From Larsenimonas suaedae (lineage in GTDB: Bacteria; Pseudomonadota; Gammaproteobacteria; Pseudomonadales; Halomonadaceae): a DNA stretch of 64,000 bases. Shown here piece by piece: positions 1 to 9,237 of the stretch (position 1 is its first letter; the number at the start of each line of letters is the position of its first letter). The notes under the pieces are model-generated. The model was not told the origin of the DNA and did no database searches. It worked only from the letters and a program-made list of their open reading frames with translations. Location of the stretch: assembly GCF_023712105.1 (NCBI RefSeq), contig NZ_JAMLJI010000002.1:496001-560000 (forward strand). Reading direction: 5' to 3'. The translations under genes were made by a program, and so were the position numbers.

Positions 1-309
1 GCGCTGCAGGACCGCGGCAAGCTGATCGTCGAGCACGGCACCGAAGTCTATGAAGGCATGCTGATCGGCATCAACAACCGCGCCGACGACATGGTGGTCA
101 ACCCGACCAAGGCCAAGAAGCTCGACAACATGCGCGCTTCCGGCAACGATGAGAACATCGTGCTGACGCCGCCCATCCGTTTCACGCTGGAGCAGGCCAT
201 CGAGTTCCTTGATGACGACGAACTGGTCGAGATCACGCCGAACTTCATCCGCCTTCGCAAAAAGCACCTGACCGAGAACGAACGCAAACGCGCCAAGAAA
301 AGCGGCTGA
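1..309 (+). CDS. typA: Ribosome-associated GTPase TypA/BipA, C-terminal end (partial)
   Basis: The reading frame is open from base 1 and ends at 309, so only the last 102 residues are present; the GTPase and EF-G-like domains lie upstream of the window. The visible part matches the conserved C-terminal domain of TypA/BipA, with VYEGMLIG, DMVVNPTKAKKLDNMRASG, LTPPIRFTLEQAIEFLDDDE and the basic end RKKHLTENERKRAKK. TypA is a translational GTPase that binds the 70S ribosome and supports ribosome assembly and stress or cold adaptation; that role is family knowledge. A strong intrinsic terminator follows within 25 bases, so this gene ends its transcription unit. The family call is very secure despite the truncation by the window edge. 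Confidence 0.95.
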   Translation, partial: ALQDRGKLIVEHGTEVYEGMLIGINNRADDMVVNPTKAKKLDNMRASGNDENIVLTPPIRFTLEQAIEFLDDDELVEITPNFIRLRKKHLTENERKRAKKSG

Positions 310-331
310 TTCGTTACGATCGTCATGAAAG

Positions 332-356
332 GGAGGCCTAAGGGCCTCCTTTTTTT
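332..356 (+). terminator. Intrinsic terminator after typA
   Basis: A perfect 7-bp GGAGGCC/GGCCTCC stem (332-338 with 343-349), a 4-nt loop and a run of seven T (350-356) lie just after the typA stop codon. Confidence 0.9.
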
Positions 357-427
357 ATCCCCGAAAACTTCAACTGCGTCCGTCTAGGGCCGATAACAGA
401 ACATCGCCTTCGAACGAGAACACGTCT

Positions 428-1711
428 GTGGTTTACGACCCGCCTGCCTCGAGCACCGCCGCTCAGCTTCGCTACCTGATCGACGCTGTCACCGAATTCA
501 TTGTTCTAAAGGACGGTGAAGGCCGATGGCTGGTCGCCAACCGCGCCGTGATCGATACCTACGAACTTGAAGGGCTCGATTACATTGGCATGACCGATAT
601 GGAGCTCGCTGCCTTTCGCCCGCATCTGATCGACGCGTTTCGCTACAACCTGAAGACTGACGAGCAGGCCTGGGCCCATGGCAAGGCACTGACCATCTAC
701 AAATCCTTCGAACTCGATGGCCGGCTCAACACGTGGGAAGTGGTCAAGACGCCCTCGTTCACCACCCAGGGTGCTCGACACCAGCTCGTGATCGTCAGTC
801 GCAATATCACCGACCGCGTCGAGGCCGAACAGGAGTTGGCACTGAAGGAGCAGAAGTACCGGCTGATCGCCGAGAACATGAGTGACATCGTCGGCACGCG
901 CCGCCTTGATGGCACGATTACCTATCTATCGCCCTCCTTCGAGCATCAGTTGGGCCTTGCTCTTTCGGAATACATCGACCGACAGATCGGCTCGATCATT
1001 CATCCGGAGGACGTTCGGAGACTTCAACGCGACCTGATATTGCCACCTGAAAATCGGGAGCTTCCCACGACCCGCTGCCGCCTGCGGCTCGCATCCGGCA
1101 CCTACCGCTGGTTCGAGATTTCGCGGTCGATGACCTGGTTCGATGACATCGAGGAATACCAGATCGTCTTCACCTGCCGAGACATTCAGGAGCGGGTGCA
1201 GTACGAGCAGCGCCTGCATCGGCTTGCCTACGAGGATGCCCTGACCGGGATTCCCAATCGACGCCAACTGCTCGACGACCTCGGTCGAAGAGTCCAGCAG
1301 GAAAGCGCGTTTGCCCTGCTGTATCTGGACATCGATCACTTCAAGAACATCAATGATCGCCACGGCCATGACATTGGCGATGCGCTACTGACGGCACTGG
1401 CGAATCGACTGACCGAGCACCTCAACATCGGGGATACGGTGGCCCGAATCGGCGGCGACGAATTCGTCGTGGTAATCGCCGATGCCGACCACGCACTCGC
1501 GCATGCCGAGCGCCTTTGTCATGCCCTTCAGGCCCCCTGGCACCTTGAAAACCAGATCTTCCACACAACCTCCTCGATCGGTGTGGCACTGTGCCCCGCT
1601 GACAGCCGCCGAGTGCATACCCTTCTAAACCTGGCTGATCAGGCGCTGTTCAATGCCAAGCGACAGGGACGAGGCTGTGTGTGCGCTTATTCGGACTCAA
1701 GACGCACCTGA
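428..1711 (+). CDS. Sensor diguanylate cyclase (PAS-PAS-GGDEF)
   Basis: This 427-residue soluble protein starts at GTG. It has two PAS-type sensory domains (about residues 10-135 and 145-260), each ending in a VSRNITDR / FTCRDIQER linker of the PAS-to-effector type, then a GGDEF domain (about 262-425). The catalytic GGDEF motif at residues 342-346 is intact, so cyclic-di-GMP synthesis from two GTP is expected. The inhibitory I-site (RxxD five residues before GGDEF) reads NIGD at 333-336, so its arginine is lost and product inhibition may be weak or absent. No EAL domain, membrane segment or signal peptide is visible; the PAS domains should sense a cytoplasmic ligand or redox cue. The start is the least certain part, because no strong ribosome binding site precedes the GTG. 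Confidence 0.9.
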   Translation: MVYDPPASSTAAQLRYLIDAVTEFIVLKDGEGRWLVANRAVIDTYELEGLDYIGMTDMELAAFRPHLIDAFRYNLKTDEQAWAHGKALTIYKSFELDGRLNTWEVVKTPSFTTQGARHQLVIVSRNITDRVEAEQELALKEQKYRLIAENMSDIVGTRRLDGTITYLSPSFEHQLGLALSEYIDRQIGSIIHPEDVRRLQRDLILPPENRELPTTRCRLRLASGTYRWFEISRSMTWFDDIEEYQIVFTCRDIQERVQYEQRLHRLAYEDALTGIPNRRQLLDDLGRRVQQESAFALLYLDIDHFKNINDRHGHDIGDALLTALANRLTEHLNIGDTVARIGGDEFVVVIADADHALAHAERLCHALQAPWHLENQIFHTTSSIGVALCPADSRRVHTLLNLADQALFNAKRQGRGCVCAYSDSRRT

Positions 1712-1865
1712 TACCAGTCCAAGCTCGCATCGGTGATGCAATATTGCTCTAGTGGCTCGCCTTTTCCCTCGGATACTCGTTATCGTCGCAACTTAGGATG
1801 GCGCACAACACCTATAACGCCGCCATCTCACCTCGTTATGCCCGACAATTAAAAAGGTAACTCAC

Positions 1866-3116
1866 GTGTCCGACTCCTCCACCCCCCCAAACCTTTATCG
1901 GCGTATGCCACTGTGGGCCAAGATATTGGCCGGATTGATTCTAGGCGCGCTCACCGGTGTTCTGCTCGGTGAACAGGCAAGTGTATTGAAACCCATCGGC
2001 GACATTTTCATCAGTGCCATCAAGATGCTGATCGTACCGCTGGTCTTTTCGACCCTGGTGGTCGGCATCACGGCCATGCGCGATCCGAAAAAGATGGGCC
2101 GCATCGGTGGCAAAACCATCGCGCTGTATCTGATCACCACCGCATTCGCGATCGCCATCGGCCTGCTTGCAGCCTGGCTCTTTCAGCCAGGCACCGGGCT
2201 CGATCTTTCCTTCGATGCGCCGGTCGAGGCCAAGGAGGCGCCGTCACTGGTCGATATTCTGGTCAACCTGGTCCCCCAGAATCCGATCGATGCGCTGTCT
2301 TCCGGCAATATCCTGCAAATCATCGTGTTCGCGATCGCACTCGGGGTCTCGCTGACCCTGATCGGTGAGAAAGGCGAGCCCGTGGTGCGCCTGTTCGAGA
2401 GCTTCGCCGAAGCAATGTACAAGTTGACCGAGCTGGTCATGGCGCTGGCGCCCTTCGGCGTTTTCGGCCTCATGGCGTTCGTGGCGGGAAGCTATGGGCT
2501 GGACGTGTTGCTGCCGTTGATCAAGGTCATCGGCGTGGTCTATCTGGCCTGTGTGGTGCATGTGCTCGTGGTCTACAGCGGGCTCTTGAGGCTTCTTGGC
2601 GGGCTCAATCCGGTGCGGTATCTGCGCGGCAGCCTGGACGCACTGGTGGTCGCGTACTCGTCCGCCTCGAGTTCCGGCACGCTGCCGGTCTCGATCCGCT
2701 GCGCCCAGAAGAACATGGGGGTGTCCGAAGGGGTGGCCGGGTTCGTGCTGCCCGTCGGCGCCACCATCAACATGGATGGCACGGCGCTTTATCAGGGCGT
2801 TGTGGCCGTATTCGTGGCGCAGCTGACCGGCACGGAGCTGTCGATGACCGATTACGGCATGATCATCCTGACCGGTACGCTCGCCTCGATCGGCACCGCG
2901 GGTGTCCCCGGCGCCGGGCTGATCATGCTCTCGATCGTGATGTCACAGATCGGTCTGCCGCTGGAGGCGCTGGCTGTGGTGGCCGGCATCGATCGTATTC
3001 TCGATATGGCCCGCACCAGCGTCAATGTAGCGGGCGATCTAATGGTCACCACGCTGATCGGCAAGAGCGAAAACGAGCTGGATCTCGAGACCTACAATCA
3101 AAAGGCCACGGCCTGA
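1866..3116 (+). CDS. Dicarboxylate/amino acid:cation symporter (DAACS, GltP/DctA type)
   Basis: A 416-residue inner-membrane carrier. It has the family hallmarks: the serine-rich SSASSSGTLPVS hairpin motif (about 265-277), NMDGTALY (about 302-309), GVPGAG (about 345) and a late helix with DRILDMARTSVNV. These residues form the sodium- or proton-coupled substrate site for C4-dicarboxylates or glutamate/aspartate in the family. The GTG start follows an AAAAAGGT stretch at about 1851-1858, a good ribosome binding site. It is monocistronic, flanked by a cyclase gene and a convergent glutathione transferase. The exact substrate cannot be read from the sequence; glutamate/aspartate or succinate are equally plausible. 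Confidence 0.9.
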   Translation: MSDSSTPPNLYRRMPLWAKILAGLILGALTGVLLGEQASVLKPIGDIFISAIKMLIVPLVFSTLVVGITAMRDPKKMGRIGGKTIALYLITTAFAIAIGLLAAWLFQPGTGLDLSFDAPVEAKEAPSLVDILVNLVPQNPIDALSSGNILQIIVFAIALGVSLTLIGEKGEPVVRLFESFAEAMYKLTELVMALAPFGVFGLMAFVAGSYGLDVLLPLIKVIGVVYLACVVHVLVVYSGLLRLLGGLNPVRYLRGSLDALVVAYSSASSSGTLPVSIRCAQKNMGVSEGVAGFVLPVGATINMDGTALYQGVVAVFVAQLTGTELSMTDYGMIILTGTLASIGTAGVPGAGLIMLSIVMSQIGLPLEALAVVAGIDRILDMARTSVNVAGDLMVTTLIGKSENELDLETYNQKATA

Positions 3117-3139
3117 CCCTCCAGCGCACGCACGCGTCT

Positions 3140-3166
3140 CCCGCTCCGGCCCGAGGCCGGAGCGGG
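3140..3166. terminator. Strong hairpin between convergent genes
   Basis: Perfect 12-bp inverted repeat CCCGCTCCGGCC/GGCCGGAGCGGG with a 3-nt loop, placed between the symporter stop and the convergent glutathione transferase stop. No clear T-run follows on either strand, so it may be a transcript end-protecting hairpin or a Rho-assisted terminator. Confidence 0.6.
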
Positions 3167-3171
3167 CTCGA

Positions 3172-3783
3172 TCAGCAGGCTTCTCGCTTTCGGGCGCGCT
3201 CGAACGCCGGGCGGGCGATCAGTTCATTTGTGTAGGTATCGAGTGACTCGGGCAGCTCATGCTTCACCATGCCTCGCGCCCAGGCAAGGGTCTGGGCCAG
3301 AAACAGATCGGCCAATGACAGGGTGCCGGTCACATAGCCCTTACCGTCGAAGCGCCGCTGCAAGGCCTGTACTGCCTTGTCGAATTCCCAGCGCGCCACG
3401 GGAATGATCTCCTCACGCCGCTGCGCTTCGGGAAACAGGAAGCTGTGCTTGGCCTGTGTCCAGAGCGGCTGTTCGAGCTCGGTGGTGACAAACGAAAGCC
3501 ACTGGTCGATGACGGCCTGCTCGGCAATGCACTCCGGCAGAAGACGCCCCTTTCCGTACTGTGCGGCCAGGTAGCGACAGATCGCGGCGGACTCGAACAA
3601 CGTGAGATCGCCATCGCACAGCACCGGCACCTTGCCGTCCGGGTGACGCGCCAGATGTTCCGGCTGCTGGCCCGAGCCTGACTTCAAATCCACCATCCGA
3701 TACTCGTAGTCGAGCCCCAGCTCTTCCAAGACCCAGGCGACGCGCGCTGAGCGCGAATGGGGATAGCCATACAATACAATCAT
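3172..3783 (-). CDS. Glutathione S-transferase family protein
   Basis: A 203-residue cytosolic GST. The N-terminal thioredoxin-fold domain (about 1-78) starts MIVLYGYPHSRSARV and has the glutathione-binding HPDGKVPVL and ESAAICRYLAAQYG motifs; the helical C-terminal domain follows, with the SLADLFLAQTLAW N-cap/hydrophobic-staple region. Ser10 in the YPHSRS stretch is the likely catalytic position. It probably conjugates glutathione to electrophiles, substrate unknown. Monocistronic and convergent with the upstream symporter. A second, different GST lies at 58243-58860. Confidence 0.88.
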   Translation of the reverse strand: MIVLYGYPHSRSARVAWVLEELGLDYEYRMVDLKSGSGQQPEHLARHPDGKVPVLCDGDLTLFESAAICRYLAAQYGKGRLLPECIAEQAVIDQWLSFVTTELEQPLWTQAKHSFLFPEAQRREEIIPVARWEFDKAVQALQRRFDGKGYVTGTLSLADLFLAQTLAWARGMVKHELPESLDTYTNELIARPAFERARKREAC

Positions 3784-3876
3784 GATCGACTCCTAAACGC
3801 CCTGAACACAGAACCCCGCGACACCGACGGCGCCACGCCTAAATTAGGGTATGCCACGAGGCGCGTGTTTGTCGCA

Positions 3877-3905
3877 TAAAAAACGCCGCGATCGACGCGG
3901 CGTTT
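3877..3905 (-). terminator. Intrinsic terminator after azoR
   Basis: Stem AAACGCCGCG/CGCGGCGTTT (3881-3890 with 3896-3905) with a 5-nt loop. Reading the minus strand it is followed by a T-run (A-run at 3877-3883 on the plus strand). Confidence 0.85.
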
Positions 3906-3933
3906 CAAGAGAGAATCAAGACGCTCTATGAAC

Positions 3934-4548
<615 letters not shown>

Positions 4549-4680
4549 TCAAAAGGGTGAGTATCTGAAGCCACGTTACCGCCGATTAAATCGAATAAAA
4601 AGCGGATATTTTCCCTTTATTTGTTCGTTTTTATCGAACGTTGAGTGTTGCTGCGCGGCCCTGACAGGGCGGCAGCTATA

Positions 4681-4709
4681 AAAAAACACGGCCGAAGCCG
4701 TGCTTTTTT
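4681..4709. terminator. Bidirectional terminator downstream of fpr
   Basis: CACGGC/GCCGTG stem (4687-4692 with 4697-4702) with a CGAA tetraloop, an A-run before (4681-4686) and T-run after. It ends the minus-strand fpr transcript and could also act on plus-strand read-through. Confidence 0.85.
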
Positions 4710-4727
4710 AACGATTTAGTTGGGGTC

Positions 4728-5507
4728 TTATTTCTCGACGAAGGCACGCTCGATCACGTAATCGCCCGGCTCACCCATGCGCGGCGAAATGTTGAAGCCC
4801 AGCTCGTCAAGCACCTGGCTACTCTCTTCGAGCATCGCGGGGCTACCACAGATCATCGCACGGTCCTGTTTCGGATCCATCGGCGGAAGTCCGGTGTCTT
4901 CAAACAGCTTGCCGGTACGAATGTGGTCAGTCAGGCGCCCCATGGTGGCGTACTCTTCCCGCGTCACGGTCGGGTAATAGATCAGTTTCTCGCGGATCTC
5001 GTCACCCAGGTACTCATGCTCCGGCAGTTCCTTGGTGATGAAGTCCTGATAGGCCAGCTCGTTGACATGACGAACGCCGTGAATCAATACGATGTTGTCG
5101 AAACGCTCGTACGCTTCCGGGTCCTGAATCAGGCCCATGAACGGAGCAAGGCCGGTGCCGGTCGAAAGCATGTACAGGTTACGCCCTGGCAGCAGGTCAT
5201 CCAGCACCAGTGTGCCGGTCGGCTTGCGGCTGACCAGAATCGAGTCACCGACTTTCAAATGCTGAAGGCGTGAGGTCAGCGGGCCGTCCTGAACCTTGAT
5301 CGAGAAGAATTCAAGATGGTCTTCGTAGTTGGGACTGGCGACCGAGTAGGCGCGCGTCAGCGGCTTGCCGTCCACTTCGAGCCCGATCATGACGAACTGA
5401 CCGTTCTTGAATCGAAGCGTACGCTCACGCGTGGTCTTGAAGCTGAACAGGGTGTCGTTCCAGTGATGAACGCTCAATACTTCTTCGGTAGAAAACTTGC
5501 TGCTCAT
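4728..5507 (-). CDS. fpr: Ferredoxin/flavodoxin--NADP+ reductase
   Basis: A 259-residue FAD enzyme of bacterial FPR type. The FAD-binding RAYSVASPNYED motif (about residue 53) is followed by the NADP domain with STGTGLAPFMGL (about 114-126), HGVRHVNELAY and CGSPAML. The C-terminus extends past the usual aromatic residue as IERAFVEK, typical of the subclass I (Azotobacter/Pseudomonas) enzymes. It moves electrons between NADPH and ferredoxin or flavodoxin, serving iron-sulfur cluster repair and oxidative stress defence. The ATG is preceded by AAGGAA. The divergent LysR gene is placed as finR is beside fpr in Pseudomonas, so induction by superoxide or redox cyclers through that regulator is likely. 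Confidence 0.93.
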   Translation of the reverse strand: MSSKFSTEEVLSVHHWNDTLFSFKTTRERTLRFKNGQFVMIGLEVDGKPLTRAYSVASPNYEDHLEFFSIKVQDGPLTSRLQHLKVGDSILVSRKPTGTLVLDDLLPGRNLYMLSTGTGLAPFMGLIQDPEAYERFDNIVLIHGVRHVNELAYQDFITKELPEHEYLGDEIREKLIYYPTVTREEYATMGRLTDHIRTGKLFEDTGLPPMDPKQDRAMICGSPAMLEESSQVLDELGFNISPRMGEPGDYVIERAFVEK

Positions 5508-5610
5508 GACACGATTCCTTGAATGACCGGTGGCGCAAGCGCCGTCAAAAATTCTGGGCTCAGTGTATGTCAGCGCTCTTTATCCGTTAAATGAATTATC
5601 CGAATATTAA

Positions 5611-5629
5611 ATATCTATTCCACAGATAT
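5611..5629. promoter_or_regulatory. Candidate LysR (FinR-type) operator between fpr and finR
   Basis: The dyad ATATCT-N7-AGATAT lies in the 132-base AT-rich divergent region, 11 bases before the LysR start codon. LysR proteins often bind imperfect dyads in such regions and autoregulate. The link to FinR is inferred from position only. Confidence 0.4.
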
Positions 5630-5639
5630 AGGTCGAGCC

Positions 5640-6569
5640 ATGCGCTTCACGCTTCGTCAATTGGAAGTCTTCATCGCTGTCGGTCAGGTCGAAAACGTCT
5701 CCAAGGCCGCCGAGGCGCTCGCGCTGTCTCAATCGGCCACCAGCACCGCCCTGGGCGAACTCGAACGTCAATTCGATTGCCAGCTGTTCGACCGCATCGG
5801 CAAACGACTCAAGCTCAACGCCATCGGCTTTCAGTTGCTGCCCAAGGCGGTGTCCCTGCTTGACCGCGCCGAGGAAATCGAGGAACTGCTCCAGGGCCAG
5901 ACCGGCGTCGGCTCATTGGACGTCGGTGCGACGCTCACCATCGGCAACTACCTAGCCCCACTTCTGATTCGAGAGTTTCGCGCCCGACACCCACAAAGTC
6001 GCGTGCGACTGCACGTGCGCAACACCTCCACCATCGTCGAACGGGTCGTGCATCACGAGCTGGACCTTGGGTTGATCGAGGGCGACTTGCAGCATGAGGA
6101 AATCGTGATGCAGCCCTGGGTTGCCGACGAGCTGAGCGTATTTTGCGCCCCCGATCACCCGCTGGCGCATCAGAGCGTAACGATGGAACGCCTGCTTCGA
6201 GAGGACTGGATCATGCGCGAAGACGGCTCGGGCACCCGCCGAACCCTCGAGCAGGCGATGCGCCACCGCCACCAGCGCTTCGAGATTCAGCTCGAACTCG
6301 AACACACCGAAGGCATCAAGCGCGCGGTCGAGGCCCGCCTCGGCATCGGGTGCGTGTCACGGCTGGCGCTCAAGGATGCCTTTCGGCGCGGCTCGCTGGC
6401 ACCGATTCACACCCCGGATCTGGACCTGAGTCGTCAGTTCTATTTCATCTGGCACCGGCAAAAATACCTGACCCCCGGCCTGAGAGAATTCCTGAAGCTC
6501 TGTCGGGACACCACCATGCATGCCACCCGCAGCGATGAAATCACCTTCGATCACCTGCAAACGTCATGA
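5640..6569 (+). CDS. finR: LysR-family regulator, probable FinR (activator of fpr)
   Basis: A 309-residue LysR-type regulator. The N-terminal winged helix-turn-helix (about 1-60) has TLRQLEVFIAVGQVENVSKAAEAL and LSQSATSTALGELERQ split across the two helices; a periplasmic-binding-protein-like effector domain (about 90-300) follows. It is transcribed divergently from fpr with 132 bases between the start codons. In Pseudomonas putida the fpr-adjacent LysR protein FinR activates fpr under oxidative stress; the same arrangement supports that role here, but the symbol rests mainly on context. The effector is unknown from the sequence. Confidence 0.8.
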   Translation: MRFTLRQLEVFIAVGQVENVSKAAEALALSQSATSTALGELERQFDCQLFDRIGKRLKLNAIGFQLLPKAVSLLDRAEEIEELLQGQTGVGSLDVGATLTIGNYLAPLLIREFRARHPQSRVRLHVRNTSTIVERVVHHELDLGLIEGDLQHEEIVMQPWVADELSVFCAPDHPLAHQSVTMERLLREDWIMREDGSGTRRTLEQAMRHRHQRFEIQLELEHTEGIKRAVEARLGIGCVSRLALKDAFRRGSLAPIHTPDLDLSRQFYFIWHRQKYLTPGLREFLKLCRDTTMHATRSDEITFDHLQTS

Positions 6570-6582
6570 CAGGATAAAAGGC

Positions 6583-6610
6583 AAAAAAAAGCGCCGGCAA
6601 AGGCCGGCGC
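6583..6610 (-). terminator. Terminator for the first chemoreceptor transcript
   Basis: GCGCCGGC/GCCGGCGC stem (6591-6598 with 6603-6610) followed on the minus strand by eight T (A-run 6583-6590). It lies 209 bases beyond the chemoreceptor stop codon and also sits just after finR, but only the minus strand has the T-run. Confidence 0.75.
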
Positions 6611-6690
6611 CAAGGAGAAGATTCCAATGCCATAGGCGCTGGGCTTCTCGGCGACATGGTGCGAGGTCACCCAACGCCGCACCAACGGTT

Positions 6691-6708
6691 GCGGTGGCAT
6701 GCCACCGC
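6691..6708. repeat. Perfect 18-nt palindrome
   Basis: GCGGTGGCATGCCACCGC is fully self-complementary. It lies inside the 249-base gap between finR and the chemoreceptor gene, upstream (in minus-strand sense) of the terminator. Its role is unknown; a 3'-UTR hairpin or a protein site are both possible. Confidence 0.6.
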
Positions 6709-6818
6709 TGACTCATGGAAAACGCTCATGCGCGCCTTCCTGCGTGGCCGGTCACCTCCCGGCTCTTGCTGTGTATCCCTGCGTCTTGCTCTGCGTCTTT
6801 ATCTGCACTCACCGAGTT

Positions 6819-8969
6819 TCAAACGAACTCTTCGTGATCCCTTGCGCTTCTTTGCACACTGCCGCTCCGCGTGGGCTGTCCGGCAACCGGTGAATACACG
6901 GCCGCTGAATCCTCACTCACTCGGAACGTACCTACTATTTCGGCCAGACGCGTCGCTTCTTGACTAAGAGAATCGGCTGCGGCGGCAGATTCCTCGACCA
7001 GCGCCGCGTTTTCCTGGGTCATCTGATCGAGCTGGGAGACCGCCTGATTGACCTGGAAGATGCCGGTGTTCTGCTCTTCCGCCGCCGTGGTGATCTCGGC
7101 GATCAGCCCATTGACGCGCCGAACCTGCTCGACGATGTCCCCGATCTTGTCACCGGCCTGCTTGACCAGCGCCTCACCGTTGGTGGTTTTCTCGACCGAG
7201 GCATCGATCAACGTCTTGATTTCCTTGGCCGCCTTGGTGCTGCGGTTGGCAAGGCTTCGAACCTCCTCGGCCACCACGGCAAAGCCCCGTCCCTGCTCGC
7301 CGGCACGCGCAGCCTCGACCGAGGCGTTCAGCGCCAGCAGGTTGGTCTGGAAGGCAATGGCGTCGATGACATCGATGATGCTTTCGATTTCCTTGGAAGA
7401 GCTACTGATCTCACGCATGGTGCCGACAACTTCCGCCATTACATCCCCACCACTTTCTGCAGCCTTGGCGGCGTCGCGCGACAGGGCCGATGCGTGGCGC
7501 GAGGATTCAGTGGAATTCGCGACCGTACCCGTAAGCTCCTCCATTGCCGCCGCGGACTCCTCGAGACTTGCCGCAGTATTCTCCGTACGCCGGGACAGAT
7601 CGAGACTGCCGGTCGACACCTCGGCGGAAGCCAGCTTGACGTTCTCACTGCTGTTACGCACATCGATCATGACGCGCTCGATCTTGCCAATGAACGCATT
7701 GAACTGCTCGCAGACCTGTCCGAGTTCATTGCGACTCGTCACCGGCAGACGCTGGGTCAGATCTCCATCGCCCGAGGCAATGCCCTGCATGCGCCCGGCA
7801 AGCTCGGCCAGCGGCTGTGAAATACCGCGCCCGACCCACCAGATGAAGGCAAGACCGATGGCCGCGATCAGAGCGCTTACCAACAGCATGCCGACGACGT
7901 CGGAGGTGCGTTGCTCGGTGATCTGGCCTTGCATGGCGTTGAGCTGCGCAAATACCGCGGATTCCGGCAGGCTGAGCATCAGCGTCCATCGGGTACCGGT
8001 ATTTCCGATCTCGAAGGGGTGAATCAGTTTGATCGTTCCTGCGGCGCTGTCGGTCACATTGATCGGCTGCCCGGAGCGGCGGGCCTGCTCGATGCGCTGG
8101 ATGACCTGCTGATCCAGCGCAGTGGATGCGTTCTGACCAAGTTTCGACGCGTCCCCGGTAAAGGCCACCAGGCCACCTCCCGGTGCGATGAGTGCCATAT
8201 CGCCAGCACCGTCATAAAGGTTCTGATCGGCGCGTGAAAGCAGCCCCTGGATGAAGTTGACCGAGAGGTCGGTACCGACCACGCCCTTGAACTCGCCATC
8301 GACCATGATCGGCACGTTGAACGACGTAACCATGACGTCCTTGCCGTCGTAGTCATAGATGGCGGGATCAATAACGCAGGTGCTGCCGCTTTCCTTCGGA
8401 CACAGATAGTACTCGCCCTCACGAATGCCGGACTCCATGACCTTCTGGCTGTCCATGGTCGCACCGAGTGGCAGGACTTCCACCGCGCCGGTGCCGGTTC
8501 GATACCACCACGGCATGAAGCGGCCGGAACCGTCATAGCCGCCGGTTTCGCGGCCGGCGTACTCGCTGTCACTGCCGAACGCGTTCGGCTCCCACCCGAT
8601 AAAGGCATCAAGCAGGAACTCATTCTTGGCAACCGTCTGCTTGATCATCGCCGAGAGCTCATCGCGGCTGATGTCGAGCGCCGGGCCACCGGAGGCAGGC
8701 GCCATCAACTCATTGGCGTTGGCAAGCTCACGGGAGACGCTCAGGGCCTTTTCGAGCTGACGGTTGATCTCGCCGGCCTGATCGGAAGCCACCGATTCAA
8801 GGCGCGCATTGATGGACTCACGCATCAGGCTTTCCGTTTGCGTTTCGACGACCTCTGCCGTGCGCGTCGTCGAGAAATAGCTGTAAATCAGAAGAGCTGC
8901 GACGACCGCGAGAATACAGGCGCCCGCCGCGAGGACCACAAAGTGTTTGATCGATTTGAAATAATTCAT
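6819..8969 (-). CDS. Methyl-accepting chemotaxis protein 1 (dCache-HAMP-MA)
   Basis: A 716-residue chemoreceptor. Start chosen at the ATG before [15 protein letters not shown], because the first transmembrane helix (about residues 9-31) follows at once and the longer frame adds no recognisable sequence. A periplasmic dCache-like sensor spans about 32-360, a second transmembrane helix about 361-382, HAMP about 384-436, and the cytoplasmic MA signalling coiled coil about 455-690 with the invariant tip [17 protein letters not shown]. The sensor has a C-x7-C pair ([10 protein letters not shown]), possibly a disulfide. No C-terminal CheR/CheB-tethering pentapeptide is visible. It is closest to the receptor at 11287-13449 and only shares the signalling half with the middle one. 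Ligand unknown. Confidence 0.9.
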   Translation of the reverse strand: MNYFKSIKHFVVLAAGACILAVVAALLIYSYFSTTRTAEVVETQTESLMRESINARLESVASDQAGEINRQLEKALSVSRELANANELMAPASGGPALDISRDELSAMIKQTVAKNEFLLDAFIGWEPNAFGSDSEYAGRETGGYDGSGRFMPWWYRTGTGAVEVLPLGATMDSQKVMESGIREGEYYLCPKESGSTCVIDPAIYDYDGKDVMVTSFNVPIMVDGEFKGVVGTDLSVNFIQGLLSRADQNLYDGAGDMALIAPGGGLVAFTGDASKLGQNASTALDQQVIQRIEQARRSGQPINVTDSAAGTIKLIHPFEIGNTGTRWTLMLSLPESAVFAQLNAMQGQITEQRTSDVVGMLLVSALIAAIGLAFIWWVGRGISQPLAELAGRMQGIASGDGDLTQRLPVTSRNELGQVCEQFNAFIGKIERVMIDVRNSSENVKLASAEVSTGSLDLSRRTENTAASLEESAAAMEELTGTVANSTESSRHASALSRDAAKAAESGGDVMAEVVGTMREISSSSKEIESIIDVIDAIAFQTNLLALNASVEAARAGEQGRGFAVVAEEVRSLANRSTKAAKEIKTLIDASVEKTTNGEALVKQAGDKIGDIVEQVRRVNGLIAEITTAAEEQNTGIFQVNQAVSQLDQMTQENAALVEESAAAADSLSQEATRLAEIVGTFRVSEDSAAVYSPVAGQPTRSGSVQRSARDHEEFV

Positions 8970-9103
8970 ATCGCAATGGACTCGAACGTAGGGGAGTATC
9001 CAAGGTGCACAGCCTTCATGCACCAGCATGCTTACAACAACGCCGCCACGCCTGGTAAACGAGGGCCGGTCATTTCGACCCATTCGATGGGCCAGTAGTC
9101 TGA

Positions 9104-9131
9104 GTAACGGCGAGGCACAAAATAAGCTTGA
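9104..9131 (-). promoter_or_regulatory. Candidate sigma-28 (FliA) promoter for chemoreceptor 1
   Basis: On the minus strand TCAAGCTT, a 12-base spacer and GCCGTTAC resemble the FliA consensus TAAAGTTT-N11-GCCGATAA. The spacer is one base long, so support is moderate. It lies about 135 bases before the start codon. Confidence 0.4.
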
Positions 9132-9177
9132 GTGATTTAGTCCAGTTTTGAACGCTGACTCTCATAAACGCCTTTTA

Positions 9178-9201
9178 TAAAACGGCGCCCGCAGGCGCCG
9201 T
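9178..9201 (-). terminator. Terminator after chemoreceptor 2
   Basis: ACGGCGCC/GGCGCCGT stem (9182-9189 with 9194-9201), 4-nt loop, followed on the minus strand by TTTT. It lies 37 bases after the stop codon. Confidence 0.8.
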
Positions 9202-9237
9202 GGCAGGACGTTTGTGAACCGGGCTCGGGCCTTACCG

